Part shown: piece after piece, positions 11,226-22,563 of the stretch | Numbering within the stretch: position 1 is the first letter of the stretch | How the letters are laid out: each line of letters starts with the position of its first letter | The notes under the pieces: generated by a model | The model's input: the letters and a program-made list of their open reading frames with translations, nothing else | The model's database searches: none | Told to the model about the DNA's origin: nothing | Source: Impatiens glandulifera | Lineage: Eukaryota; Streptophyta; Magnoliopsida; Ericales; Balsaminaceae | Direction of reading: 5' to 3' | Assembly: GCF_907164915.1 (NCBI RefSeq) | Contig: NC_061867.1 | Span: forward strand, 37,928,338 to 37,992,337 | DNA: 64,000 nucleotides | Program-made: the position numbers and the translations under genes

Positions 11226-12260
11226 ACCATATATAGTGTAACTACCGGAAGCATCCTTATATGGTACAGAGGGTGGTAAATTATAAGAAGCATAAAAGAC
11301 CGGAAGCACTCCAATATACTACTGATTTTATTGAAAAACCGATTTCAATAAAGTACCGGAGGCACTTTAGTAGAATACTAGAACAAATAATATACTGGAA
11401 GAAATAACCAAAAATGTATCATTAAATATCAGAACAAATAACCGGATGCGCATCATTAAATACTAGAACAAATAACTGGACGCGCATCATTAAATACCAG
11501 AACAAATAACCGGAAGCGCGTTATTAAATACTAGAACAAATAACCGGACGCGCATCATTAAATACCAGAACAAATAACCGGATGCGCATATTAAATACCA
11601 GAAAAATTAACCGGAGCGCCTATTAAATACCGAATGCACATAATATTAGAGCGCCTATTAAATACCGGACGCACATAATACCGGATAGCCTTTGCAAACT
11701 ACCGGACTCGCAAGATACTAGATAAGCCCTTGCAAACTATCGGATACGCCCTTACAAACTAGCAGACTCGCAAAATACCGGATACGCCCTTGTAAACTAC
11801 CGGAATCGCAAACTATCGGATATGCTCTTACAAACTACAAGACTCACAAACTACCGGATACGCCATTGCAAACTACTGTACTCGCAAACTACTGGATACG
11901 CCCTTGCAAACTATCGGACTTGCAAACTACCGAATACGCCCTTGTAAACTGTCGATCTTGTAAACTACCGGTTACGTGTTTGTAAAAAAGTCAATCTTAC
12001 AAACTACCGGTTACGTGGTTATAAAAAGTCGATCTTACAAACTACCGGTTACCTGTTTGATATAATATTGGAGACGCCTTAGTATAAAACCAAATCTGTA
12101 AATAAACGGACGCGTCTTCACAAAATATCGATTTACAAAATACTGGACGCATCCCTTAATATAAAATCAATGCATAAAATGTCGGACGTGTGTTTATATA
12201 AAATCGATTGTATAAACTACCGGTTACGTTCAATATAAAGCCGATGTGCAAAATGTCGGA
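11225..12260. repeat. ACCGGA-rich minisatellite in element E
   Basis: About 1 kb of imperfect tandem units of 20-40 bp. The left half is built on AAATACCAGAACAAATAACCGGACGCGCATC-like units and the right half on CTACCGGATACGCCCTTGCAAA-like units (quoted here only as type descriptions, each under one period). It lies between the LTR start and gag of E, so it is probably an expanded LTR-internal repeat. Confidence 0.75.
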
Positions 12261-12540
12261 CATCTTTTTCTTTCCGGTTTTCTTTAATTTGAATATGATT
12301 AAATTAACTCAGTTAAGTTCTTATTTATACGCTAATAGTTAATTAATATTAACAGTTTGATTAACTATTTTAATTTAACAATTTCTTTATTTTTGATTAT
12401 TTAAACTAAATATTTAAAACATGGTGATTTTATAATTGTTAGATAATTATCCTAAATCAATTAGCTATTTTAATCTAACATAATTTATTTAAAAATAATA
12501 TAAAAATATTAGGTAAAAAAATTAAATTATAAATATTAAA

Positions 12541-12897
12541 AAAAATAAAATTTGCGACGAATATTTCTATAAATAAATTAAGATGAACAGTAGGGTAGAA
12601 ATTTCCGTCGAAATTTTCGTTATAAATAGCGTCACAAATCTTATCGCTAATATTAACAACTAAACAACATAAGGAGGAAAAATGTCGCAAAAATGTAATC
12701 GGAAATACCGTAGGAACAAACCTATAGAGGAAAGTTCGTCGCAAAAAAATTTCGACTCAATACTTATGCGTCAAAGTATTAGCGACACGCATATTTGAAA
12801 AAAAAAAGTATTCAGACAAAAATAACGTCGCAAATTATATATAAGTCAGAAATTCTGTCGATAAATTTTGTCGCGAATACCATTTTTTCTTGTAGTG
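12541..12897. mobile_element. CACTA-like transposon end
   Basis: Dense CGTCGCAAA/GCGACGAA-type subterminal words precede a terminus which on the minus strand reads CACTACAAGAAAAAATGG, the consensus end of many plant CACTA (En/Spm) elements. The opposite terminal inverted repeat is not seen, and no transposase is present. The open frame at 12475-12744 is a by-product of these subterminal repeats. Confidence 0.55.
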
Positions 12898-12910
12898 TAT
12901 TATTTCAAAT

Positions 12911-13705
12911 ATATATTTAGTGTCCCTTCATATTTTGGTAATATTGTATGCGTTCAAAGTGTTTTAAATGCTTTTTGACATGTCAAGATATTATTTATAA
13001 CGCCATAATCAACATTATAGTGGTAATTTTATTATAAACTCATCATGAGACTCTATCTAACTCTTAACAATTGAAATTTTCCTCAAAATACTACACATTT
13101 TACTTCGTTAATTCTCTTCAACAAATGAATGATGAAACATATTATTTGTATCAACCAGTTAGATGACTATCAAATTATACTTACATTCACTCACACCAAA
13201 TCAATTTCAGTATAATACAAAATGTGTTAATTTTATTTTCCCTACAGATGACCCTTTTTAATTTTTACATTGACTACTAATGTATTCAAGTGAGATAATT
13301 TACATGTATTCACTATTCTATTTAGTGTATTAAATATGTTTTTAAAATATCACAAATGGCAATCTTAAATTTTGTTTTTTTATTGAGGGATATTTTGATA
13401 AATAAAATATTCAAGGTCACATAAGACAATTATATATAGTCACATGGGCATTTCTTTTCTGCGCACTCCATCTTCTAATCTAACACAACTTTACAATGAA
13501 AGAGAAAAGTACAACTAATAATATCTGTAACAATTTCATTCCAAAAAAAAGTTTCAGATTATGGTAAATAGTTTTTGTTTTATTGTAGCTAACAATATAA
13601 ATACTGTTATGAAGCAATTCGTATTAGAAGACATATACTAAGGTTTCATAACAGATGATAATGTGGAATATGCTTAAAATTGCATTTAAAAATTTGAAGT
13701 TTGTT
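12911..13705 (+). repeat. Direct repeat copy 1 (~800 bp)
   Basis: Starts at TAGTGTCC and ends at AAAAATTTGAAGTT. It is colinear with 14350-15145 at roughly 85-90 percent identity by eye. No TG...CA ends and no coding content. Confidence 0.8.
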
Positions 13706-14349
13706 GCAACATCTTTGCCTTCTTCAAAATCTGTCACATTAATGTTTGACCTTTTAAGATATAATATTATACAGATAACTATCTTTTTTGTTATTTATTA
13801 TAATTTTGTGAATTCAATAAATATAGATTAGTAAAATAATTTTATCTTTTAAAAAATATTTTAAATTAAATAAAATTATAGAAAGATAGGAAAAATAAAT
13901 AATAACCTTTAAAAATCCATATCAACCTCAAATCTATTTAAATACGTGAGATCAAACAGACAATGATTGAAGTTTATACGTGTTTTCTTATCTGGTCATC
14001 TTCCTAGTCCTTTTTAATCAATATTGACGTCGTTATGATCAATTTTGTATGCTTCTATTTGAGGATACATTTTTCCCAACAATTTAGACCTTCTCCAACC
14101 TTTTAATTTGATCCTCAACATGTTCTTGGAGCGTTTATATTATATGTCGTGATCAAATTATTGGTTAACAAGTTTCTCGATTAAGCCATGCCTTAACCTA
14201 CACCCTCCAGAACTCTAAGTCCATCATCCAAGGAAATCAACATCAATTCAATGTACAAAATTATCTCAAGTCCTTCCTAGAGAGAATGGGCGACTCAAAG
14301 CTCCTTGGGCCTCATCGACATCAATACCTATTATTTTAAATACACAAGT
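13706..14349. other. Spacer between the direct repeats
   Basis: About 640 bp. Non-coding and AT-rich up to about 14165, then an exon-like open segment at 14169-14339 (separate entry). Confidence 0.5.
14169..14339 (+). pseudogene. Exon-like coding fragment, unrecognised
   Basis: Open for 56 codons to a TAA at 14337-14339. It reads VSRLSHALTYTLQNSKSII, then IQGNQHQFNVQNYLKSFLE, then MGDSKLLGPHRHQY. GC content and codon quality are higher than the surrounding AT-rich DNA, which suggests a captured or relic exon. There is no obvious start codon and I do not recognise the family. It sits between two ~800-bp direct repeats. Confidence 0.3.
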
Positions 14350-15145
14350 AGTGTCCGGTCATATTTTGGTAATATTGTCTGTGTTCAAAGTGTCTTAAAT
14401 GCCCTTTGACGTGTCAAGATATTATCTATAACGCCATAATATATACTATAGAGGTAGTGGGGATTGAGATTTTATTATAAGTTCATGAGACTCTAAATAA
14501 ATATTAACGATTGCCATTTTACTCGAAATACTATATATCATTTCACTGCATTAATTCTCTTAAATAAATGAATGATAAAACAAATTAGTTGTATCAACCA
14601 CTTAAATGACTATTAAATTATACTTACATTCACTACACCCAATCAATTTCAGTATAATACAAAATATGTCAATTTTATTTTCCCTACAGATGACCCATTT
14701 CAATTTTTACATTGACTACTAATGTATTCAAGTGAGATAATTTACATGTATACAGTCTTCTATTTAGTTTATTAAATATCTATTTTAAAAATGTCACAAA
14801 TGACAATCTTAACTTTTGTTTTTTATTGAGTGATATTTTGAGAAATAAAATATTCAAGGTCACTTAAGACAATTATAGTCACATGGGCATTTCTTTTCTG
14901 CGCACTCCATCTTCTAAACTAACACAATTTTACAATAACTGAGAAAAGTACAACTAATAATATATGTAACAATTTCATTAACCAAAAGAAAAGGTTCAGT
15001 TTATGGTAACTAATTTTTGTTTTATTGTAGCTAACGATATAAATACTGTTATGAAGCAATTTGTATTAAAAGACATATACTAAGTTTTCATAACAGATGA
15101 TAATTTGGAATATATTTACAATTGCATTTAAAAATTTGAAGTTGT
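14350..15145 (+). repeat. Direct repeat copy 2 (~800 bp)
   Basis: Same order of landmarks as copy 1: the ATATTTTGGTAATATTGT start segment, TACAGATGACCC in the middle, and ATAACAGATGATAAT near the end. It differs by small indels and substitutions, including a short insertion near 14455. Confidence 0.8.
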
Positions 15146-15226
15146 TTAAATTCCTTAAAAAAGTATACTAAATTTATTTAAAGTTGTTTAAGTATATGAT
15201 AAAAAAAATATATTTACATTACTCTA

Positions 15227-15361
<135 letters not shown>

Positions 15362-15566
15362 AACAAATCCAATTGTATTTTCTATTAAATATGTATATTT
15401 ATCTTAACTCTAACAATATTATTATTTTTTATCTATTTCCAAGAGTAATGATAAAAATGTACAATTTAAAAAGTGAATTTATTTAATTTTATTTATTGTT
15501 CTCTAACTTATTCTATTGTCCTCTACCCAAATTTCCATCCCATTTAGTTTATTTTTTATTTAATAT

Positions 15567-15569
<3 letters not shown>

Positions 15570-15616
<47 letters not shown>
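15570..15616. repeat. (AT)n microsatellite
   Basis: Uninterrupted TA dinucleotides of about 47 bp. The stretch from here to 16390 is AT-rich with no gene visible. Confidence 0.95.
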
Positions 15617-15622
<6 letters not shown>

Positions 15623-16390
15623 AGGAAAATGATTAAGAAATTGGTTTAAAAATTAAAATAATTTTTTTTATTTTATTTTCCCATGCACTTTTTCTTTTTT
15701 CTAATAAGATTATGTAACGTCATTCTCTTATATATCACCACTCTACGGTATCGTTTGTTATATGTTATTAGTTATATATATATATATTAATTGTAAAAGG
15801 TATAAGTTGTAAAGGGATGTTAAGAGATATAAATTATATATGTTATTTGTATTTGGTTGAAAGTATTAGAGAGTTAAAAATTGTATAGATTTTATGATTT
15901 TGAGTTAGGTTGATAGAATAAAAATTTTGTATAAAATGTAAAAGACATTTTAACTCTTTATATTTATATAATTTTATTTTATTGTTAAATTAATATTTGT
16001 TTGATTTTAATTTATTTTTATTATTTATTTCCATTCATGAGTTTTTTTATTATTACTTTTATAAACATATTTTGTGTTATGTTATAAAATGATGTTGACA
16101 AATGTAGATTTTTGTTTATGTTAAATATTGAAAATTTGTTTCTCACTTATAATTCTTTTATTTCTCTGTTTATGGAAAAATCTTAAACTCTTTAAATCTA
16201 ATTTAATAATCAAAGTTTTTTATTACTATATTAAATTATGACTTTAATAATAAGTAATTTTTATTTACCTTATTTAAAAATATATCTAATTAATAAATAA
16301 AATAATTGACAATAAAGCTACTCACACTATCTACATAATTAATAGAAAAAAAAACTCACTAAGACGTAAGTACTAATAAAAAGTTATTTA

Positions 16391-17562
16391 AACATACGCA
16401 CTATCAAAATTGTCTCACAGATTGTCACAGACTCTTGAACCGAGTTTAAATGCGGAAATGTCTATTTCAATCTGAAACAACGTATGCGATTCGGTTTGGA
16501 AGGTATTAGAGAGAGTCAGTTAAGATGGAGAGAGGACCGGTTCGGTTTGAGTGAATGATATTTCGGTTTGGTTATAGTAAGTAAGCCGGAAAGAAAAATA
16601 AAGACAACAAGACAGATTTTTATGGATGTTCGGAGCAAAAACCCTCCTACGTCACCCCTTCTTCTCAAATAGTGAGAAGGATATTCACTAACTAGAATAT
16701 TCCACACACAAACTCTTACTCCGATCAAGTCTTACTTACTGCTTGTCGGTTACACCACTCACACAATAATGTAATACTTTTACACAAGGTAAATATACAG
16801 ATTTCTTTTACAACAGTTTCACATTGAAATCAGAATAGCTATATCAACTCAGGGTGTTCTTAGGGCTTGATTATATGAAAAGTTCAGTTGATTCTTGTTC
16901 GCGCGTGTTGTATGTTATTTACTGTTCTTGGCTTTCTTTATATAGAGAATATGACAACGGTCATATTTCTCTCTCTTCTATTGATTGGTCAGTCGAACCG
17001 GTCAGATTCAGGTGGCATGTACGATTTGTTATTTTGGACGTCTGGCAGACATGCATTAACCGGCCGCCTGTTTTAGAAGATTGATTGTGATCTTGGATAA
17101 TTAATCATCATTACTTTTGTTGCATGATTCTGACTCGGATCACGGATCCTTCTTGTGTTTATTTCGAAGATATTCATTACGTCATCTTTCACAGATTTCA
17201 TCAATTTGAGTATTTTTCCGTTGGCCTTAAGATCTTCGATTTTTGAGCCGGCGGAAAGAATGCTTCATCCGAGTTTTCATTTTAGCCGATCCGGTTTAGG
17301 GGAGTAACACGGATTTTCTTGATTGTCCGGATTTCTTTGAGATATAGTGTTTCAATCGGTCCGTTGCGGTACCTGCAAAAAAAATTTTGAGACTTGTTAA
17401 GTTGTTTGTCCGATTAAAATTAACTTACTTAATTTTTCTAACAATTTCTCCCTTTTTGATTATTTAGAATAAATATTCAAAACTTGTAAGTGTTGGCCGG
17501 TTTGAAAACGTTTTAAGAAGTGTTTGTCCGGTTAAAAATTAACTTACTTAATTTTTCTAACA
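16391..17562 (-). repeat. 3' LTR of element F, outer end truncated
   Basis: Minus-strand LTR starting TGTTAGAAAAATTAAG at 17562, with a second identical start at 17443, 119 bp inward, each preceded by ATCAAAAAGGGAGAAAT. On the minus strand it holds the GGGGTGACGTAGGAG-type R/U5 segment near 16650, which is shared with C. It stops near the CTCGGTTCAAGAGTCTGTGA segment at about 16420, so the last ~100 bp expected by comparison with C are missing. Confidence 0.7.
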
Positions 17563-17741
17563 ATTTCTCCCTTTTTGATTATTTAGAATAAATATTCAAA
17601 ACCTGTAAGTGTTGGCCGGGAGATATTTTAGAGGATCTTTTAAGTTACTTGGCCGGTTTTTGAAAAAGTTTATCAATTTCTCCCTTTTTTATACTTTTAG
17701 CCGAAAAATATCAAAACTAGATTAATAAACCGATATAATAT

Positions 17742-17765
17742 TATATATATATATATATATATATA
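17742..17765. repeat. Short (AT)n run
   Basis: About 24 bp of TA repeats in the 3' untranslated part of element F. Confidence 0.9.
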
Positions 17766-17839
17766 AAAAATAGAGTTATAACCGAAATAAAGAAAAAATC
17801 TTTTAGTGCAAGGTAAATAAAATAAGTAGAGCTGGAGTT

Positions 17840-19058
17840 CAAGGATTCGGATGTCCCCTGTTCTTTGCTTTGAGCTTTGCCTCCTGCTCCGCTTGCCATT
17901 CTCTTTCCCTTTGATCCGCGTCCATGCACCAGCCAGCTACGACACTTGTTCTTTGGTAGGGGAAGCGGTTGAAGTTGAAATAACCTCCTTCTGATCTGGG
18001 TGGTCGATGTGCAATGTCCCTTGACAGAGAGTTATTGATGAAGTTTTATATATATTCCCTCTAGGACCCCTGAGCCGGCCTCTTGCTTTGTTCAATACAT
18101 GAGGATGGTTCTGTACTAGCCTTGCGTTTTCTGGGCTGGAGAGGGGTTTCGTCCACTTCTTCCATCTCGGATATAGGTTGGGGTTGATTGTCGACCGGTT
18201 TCGTTGTTTGAATATTTGCGTCGGTGAGTTGGGTCATGAGCCTGGTTATTTGAGATTTCTTCCTTTTGCATCTTGTTTTTACTCCTGATAAAGACCATTT
18301 CTTAGCCGTGATGATGTTAGATCTCTCGGCTTCGCTGTCCTTGGTCGCTTCATCCTCTGCGATTTTCGATGCTATACGGTGGTCATTTGTCTCCAATTCT
18401 TTCAATCGTTTTTCCCTCTCGATTTCATCGGCTTGAAACTTCTTAGCCGTTTCGGCATCAGATCGGATCTGGGCCTCAGTTGCCATGGCATTACCTCTAT
18501 TATCTCTCCAATTTGAACGGTTAATAGTTGCATCATGTGCAACATCTGGGAGGTGGTGTTATCAACCTTCTCGATCTTGTTTTCAACTTTCAGAATCTTG
18601 TTGTCCGATGCAGAGTCTCTTGCCTCAAGGGTCGCTTGCAATTTTTCCATTGATCTTTTAACCGCAGCATCGATGAGGGTTTGTATGTTGTCTGTAACCG
18701 GACCAACCGTGTGGGGAGTATGAACCGACATTGATCTTTCCGGTTGTTCCCTGTTAATCGGCACAACATTCTCATGAATATGATGCGAGAGGGACTTACT
18801 TGGTGAGGGGGAAGTTGTTCGACCATCTTCTTGCTGCGACTCAGGTTGTTTGGATGATTCACCGATTTCGGTAGTCGGAAAATGATGATTTTCAGGTCCC
18901 GGAAACGCATATCGTTCATTGGTTTCTTGCTCGGTTTTCTTCTCCATCTCAGATATCTCGGCTTCAATTTTGGCAATGATCTCGGGCAGCGAATCCCTCT
19001 CCTTAGTTTCTTCAGCGTTAAGGACCATATCTTTGGAGGCCTCCAATACCTCGGTCAT
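17840..19058 (-). pseudogene. Accessory coiled-coil ORF of element F (frameshifted)
   Basis: The N-terminal part (19058-18402) starts MTEVLEASKDMVLNAEETKE and has two helical charged stretches separated by a Ser/Pro/His-rich linker. The C-terminal part (18486-18061) starts at ATEAQIRSDAETAKKFQADE, is coiled coil, and ends in a basic KRKA-containing tail. The two parts overlap in different frames, so one frameshift separates them. A charged tail (DQREREWQAEQEAKLKAKN) continues toward 17840 in another frame. It is homologous in layout to the 492-residue ORF of C and the relic in D. No catalytic motif, signal peptide or membrane segment is seen. Confidence 0.6.
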
Positions 19059-19067
19059 TGCCCATAG

Positions 19068-19567
19068 TGGGATCGCCGATAGGGGACCGGGGTCAGGCTA
19101 AGGGAGACCGCTTATAACAACACAACACATTAGTACTAATTCGGTTAAAGACTATAACCGCTCTTAACACTACACAAATTGTCACAAACACTTGAACCGA
19201 GTTATAAATAAACTCTCTATAACCGTTATAAATGAGTACTTTCCCGTTGAGCCGACCGGAAAGAATGCTTCATCCGACTTTTCATTTTAGTCGATCCGGT
19301 TTAAGAGAGTAACACGAATTTTCTTGATTGTCCGGATTTCTTTGAGATAGAGTGTCTCAACCGGTCCGGTGCAGTACCTACAAAAGGAATTTTGAGACTG
19401 GTTAAGTTGTTTGTCCGGTTAAAATTAACTTACTTAATTTTTCTAACAATTTCTCCCTTTCTGATTATTTAGAATAAATATTCAAAACTTGTAAGTGTTG
19501 ACCAGTTTGAAAATGTTTTAAGAAGTGTTTGTCAAGTTAAAAATTAACTTACTTAATTTTTCTAACA
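19068..19567 (-). repeat. 5' LTR remnant of element F
   Basis: Carries the same start as the 3' LTR (two copies, ending at 19567 and 19448, again 119 bp apart) and an end resembling D (CCTATCGGCGATCCC). About two thirds of the LTR, including TATA and R, is missing between them. The presence of the 119-bp start duplication in both LTRs places it inside the LTR. Confidence 0.55.
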
Positions 19568-19636
19568 TTTTTCATTAATTAATGAACTCTCTAATTTTAT
19601 TTTTATTATTTCTATATAACTATTTATTATTGATTA

Positions 19637-19642
<6 letters not shown>

Positions 19643-19672
<30 letters not shown>
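19643..19672. repeat. (AT)n microsatellite
   Basis: About 30 bp of TA repeats. Confidence 0.9.
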
Positions 19673-19675
<3 letters not shown>

Positions 19676-21253
19676 TATTTATCATTAATTATGTTAATTT
19701 TATATATTTTTTTTAAATTATTTGATCCCAATGGTTGGATATAACAATAACTTATACTCTCAACAATAAAAATCGTTCAACACAAAAATAAATTAATTAA
19801 TAATAAAGAATTAGATAATAATAGAAACTCATTTATAAAAAAAAGTAATAATCAACAAAACAATGTTTTTACTATTATTATAATTCATTAATTAAAAATT
19901 AAATACAAAATTTTTAATTATATTAAATTAAATAAGAAAGAAATCCTTCAAATAAATATTATAGTAAAACACAAAATTCATAAATAAATTGCTAAATATT
20001 TTTAAAATTTTTGAATTTAAGAATTATTAGAAATAAAAATGGATAAAAATAAAGAAGATGAAATAAAAAATAACTAATATAAAATAATAATAAATTTAGA
20101 AATGAAATAAATTTAACTGGTTTAATTAATGAAAATGAAGGATAAATAAAATATATTAATATTTAATTAATAAATATATAAATAAAAAAAATAAAAAAAT
20201 AATTATAATTTATTAAAATATGCTAAATAAGCCATTTTTTTAATAATAAGTAGGTTTAAATAATATTTTATTAATACATACGTCTAAGTTATATTTTTTT
20301 ATAATTAATAAAATTACCACACTATATTAAATTATCTCATATGTTTGATACTACCAATAAATTATTTAAAATTTAAATATTATATATTTAAATAGAATCT
20401 ATATTTAATATTTATTTTAATAATTTTAATATTATTGAAATATATGGAGTAAAAAAGTAATATATTAACTGTAATTGCAAAAGTAAATATAAAAATAGGG
20501 CTTTCAAAGAAAAAATAATAAAAGTTTAAGTATAAATATGGAACATATATTTTTATATAAGTTTGTAACTTTTTACTTGTAACTAGTTTTCATATAAATT
20601 ATATGACTTTTAAATACTATTTATATAAAATAATCAACTAAACAATTAACTATTAGTATTATTATTTTATACCTACAATTTAATACAACCTAACAAACAC
20701 AAACACGGCCTATATATAATTATTGCTTCACATAAATCAATTTCAATACGTTTTTATGATAAGAGTTATTTAAAATAATTTAATATTAATATAATATTTT
20801 TTTAAAATTAAGAAAAACTAGTCTAACATCCCCACAATAATAACTTACATTCAAAATGAATTCGGTGAAAAATGAACTCGATCTTAATATTTTAATCTAA
20901 GAGACTTTTGATACCGAGTCACTATAGTGATTTTAGTATTAATGTATTCTAATCTTATAACATAAATAATAATAATAAAAATAATTAAATCCAAATATAT
21001 TTAGTAATAAATTCAGATACAATGCATTATCAAATAATAAATTCAGATACAATGCATTATCATGTAAGAATTTTAGAAATATTTAGTAGTAAAAATAATT
21101 GAAAACTGATTTAGTGTGAAAGTTCAATAAAGAGAAAAAATTATAACTGATTTATTTCATTATTTTTTGAAGTTATTAATTTAAATAGTAATAACACATA
21201 CGTCAACTTAAGTAGTCCCCTTAATTACGTCAACTTAAGCACCAATTCTCTCC
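19673..21253. other. AT-rich intergenic DNA
   Basis: Very AT-rich with no supported ORF or element. A 25-bp phrase (AAATTCAGATACAATGCATTATCA-type) is directly repeated near 21010-21062. The last ~100 bp are the upstream region of the secreted repeat-protein gene. Confidence 0.5.
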
Positions 21254-21260
21254 TATAAAT
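21254..21260 (+). promoter_or_regulatory. TATA box of secreted repeat-protein gene
   Basis: TATAAAT in the context CTCCTATAAATTCACC, 82 bp before the ATG at 21336. A pyrimidine/CCACCACATC-rich leader typical of plant 5'UTRs follows. Confidence 0.55.
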
Positions 21261-21335
21261 TCACCACAAATCAGTGTTTCTCTTCCACCACATCTCTTCA
21301 TAATTATCAATTCCAAAACTTTGAAACACACAACT

Positions 21336-21824
21336 ATGTTTCTTCAAGTTGGACTAATACTTTCCGGCCTCCTTCTTTCCTTTCCAATCTCCATTCAACC
21401 ATTCTCAGTTCCTCTTCATGCTCCAAAGAATGGAATGATCATTCCAACTAGTAAGGTTCTTCATGCTCCTGAAAATAGAATGAACATTCAATCTAATCAT
21501 AGAGTTCCTCCTGCTCCAGAGAATGGAATGATCATTCGAACTAGTGAGGTTCCTCCTGCTCCAGAGAATGGAATGATCATTCCAACTAGTAAGGTTCTTC
21601 ATGCTCCTGAAAATAGAATGAACATTCGATCTAATCATAGAGTTCCTCCTGCTCCAGAGAATGGAATGATCATTCGAACTAGTGAGGTTCCTCCCGATCC
21701 AGAGAATGGAAAGATCATTCCAACTAGTAAGGTTCCTCCTGCTCCTGAAAATAGAATGAATATTCGATCTAATTATAGAGTTCCTCCTGCTCCAGAGAAT
21801 GGAATGATCATTAGAACTAGTTGA
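21336..21824 (+). CDS. Secreted tandem-repeat protein, 5' part (cut by copia G)
   Basis: Starts at the ATG at 21336; the frame is open from a TTG 15 bp upstream, but TTG is not a plausible plant start. Residues 1-25, MFLQVGLILSGLLLSFPISI and onward, form a classic hydrophobic signal peptide. From residue 26 the protein consists only of 15-16-residue repeats of the type VPPAPENGMIIRTSE, VPPAPENGMIIPTSK and VPPAPENRMNIRSNHR. These alternate in fixed order, so the true period is three units (46 residues, 138 bp). Nine units are present before element G; the TGA of the LTR's first bases ends the frame after 162 residues. The likely product is secreted and processed or wall-bound. Each unit has a Pro-rich head and a basic or acidic last residue, as in multi-peptide precursors, but I recognise no known peptide family. 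There is no intron and no Cys in the repeats. The 3' part is at 27351-27515. Confidence 0.65.
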   Translation: MFLQVGLILSGLLLSFPISIQPFSVPLHAPKNGMIIPTSKVLHAPENRMNIQSNHRVPPAPENGMIIRTSEVPPAPENGMIIPTSKVLHAPENRMNIRSNHRVPPAPENGMIIRTSEVPPDPENGKIIPTSKVPPAPENRMNIRSNYRVPPAPENGMIIRTS

Positions 21825-22544
21825 TGGAAATGCGCCACAACAGTAAACAACAAATGCGGAATTTATCCTACGTTTGGCAACACTTTCCCAAACCGTTTAA
21901 ACCTGTGAGGAAGCTAACAAATAGGTATGCAAAATGCAATCAACACAGCCCTAAAACAGTGAGTAACACACCAAGCAAGCACACACAAACAACACAGAAT
22001 TTTAGCGTGGAAAACCCCTCAATGGGTAAAAACCACGGGACACCTAGTGCCGCTTAAAATCCACTATCACCAGTAAGAGAGCAATACAAAAGTCTTCTCT
22101 AGACAATACTAGAGGCATACAAATTCATAATACCCTTGGAAACATGCACATCAAGGATATAGAAACAATCAAAGAACAATAAAGGAAGAATATCACCAAA
22201 AACAACTGCTACTGTTCCGGCAACAAAACCCCGACCTCCAGACCTCAGAATCCGATCTCCACCGTTCAGAATGTTGGCCCAGAAGTTGTGAAGCTGCTGT
22301 CCAAAAATTAGAACGATCCAACGGTGCAAACTCCGGCAATCATCAAAATACTAAGGCTTCTGAAATTGAAGTTTTTCCCCTCTTTTCTTTCTTGATTTTC
22401 TCTCTTTTTCTTTTGCTCTTCTTTCTTGCAAAAGAAGATTTCTCCCCTTTTATATTGCTCCCAAATAAGTGAATCAAGTGGGGGCCCAAATGGGCCTATT
22501 TGCTGGGCTTTTCCTCATGGACTAAGGAAACAAAAAACCCAACA
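21822..22544 (-). repeat. 3' LTR of copia G
   Basis: On the minus strand it starts TGTTGGGTTTTTTG and ends TTTCCATCA (TG...CA). 723 bp. TTTATA at 22449-22454 on the plus strand is the TATA box of the minus-strand promoter copy. Confidence 0.95.
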
Positions 22545-22560
22545 AATCTCCCCCTTTTCC
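22545..22560 (-). promoter_or_regulatory. Polypurine tract of copia G
   Basis: On the minus strand, CAGGAAAAGGGGGAGATT lies directly before the 3' LTR. It is the plus-strand primer. Confidence 0.85.
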
Positions 22561-22563
22561 TGA

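Larger units (their letters stand above)
10018..12380 (-). mobile_element. Sirevirus-like copia E fragment
   Basis: Minus-strand element. Reading from 12380 leftward: polypurine-like tract and LTR start (TGTTAAATTAAAATAG), a long minisatellite, then gag sequence that stops at 10018 where element D begins. Pol is absent from the window. The normal LTR end and primer-binding site are missing, so the LTR/gag junction near 11225 is rearranged. Confidence 0.55.
16391..19567 (-). mobile_element. Sirevirus-like element F, LTR / coiled-coil ORF / LTR
   Basis: On the minus strand: a partial 5' LTR (19068-19567), only the accessory coiled-coil ORF (about 17840-19058), then the 3' LTR (16391-17562). 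Gag and pol are absent. The 5' LTR lacks its middle. The layout is that of an internally deleted, non-autonomous derivative whose remaining gene is the accessory ORF. Confidence 0.65.

Noticed and set aside
8835..12380. LTR D and the LTR start of E as one element's LTR pair
   Set aside because: They are in opposite orientation and differ in sequence. D interrupts gag of E.
12475..12744. 89-codon minus-strand frame rich in Phe and Ile
   Set aside because: Lies in CACTA subterminal repeats and has no conserved features.
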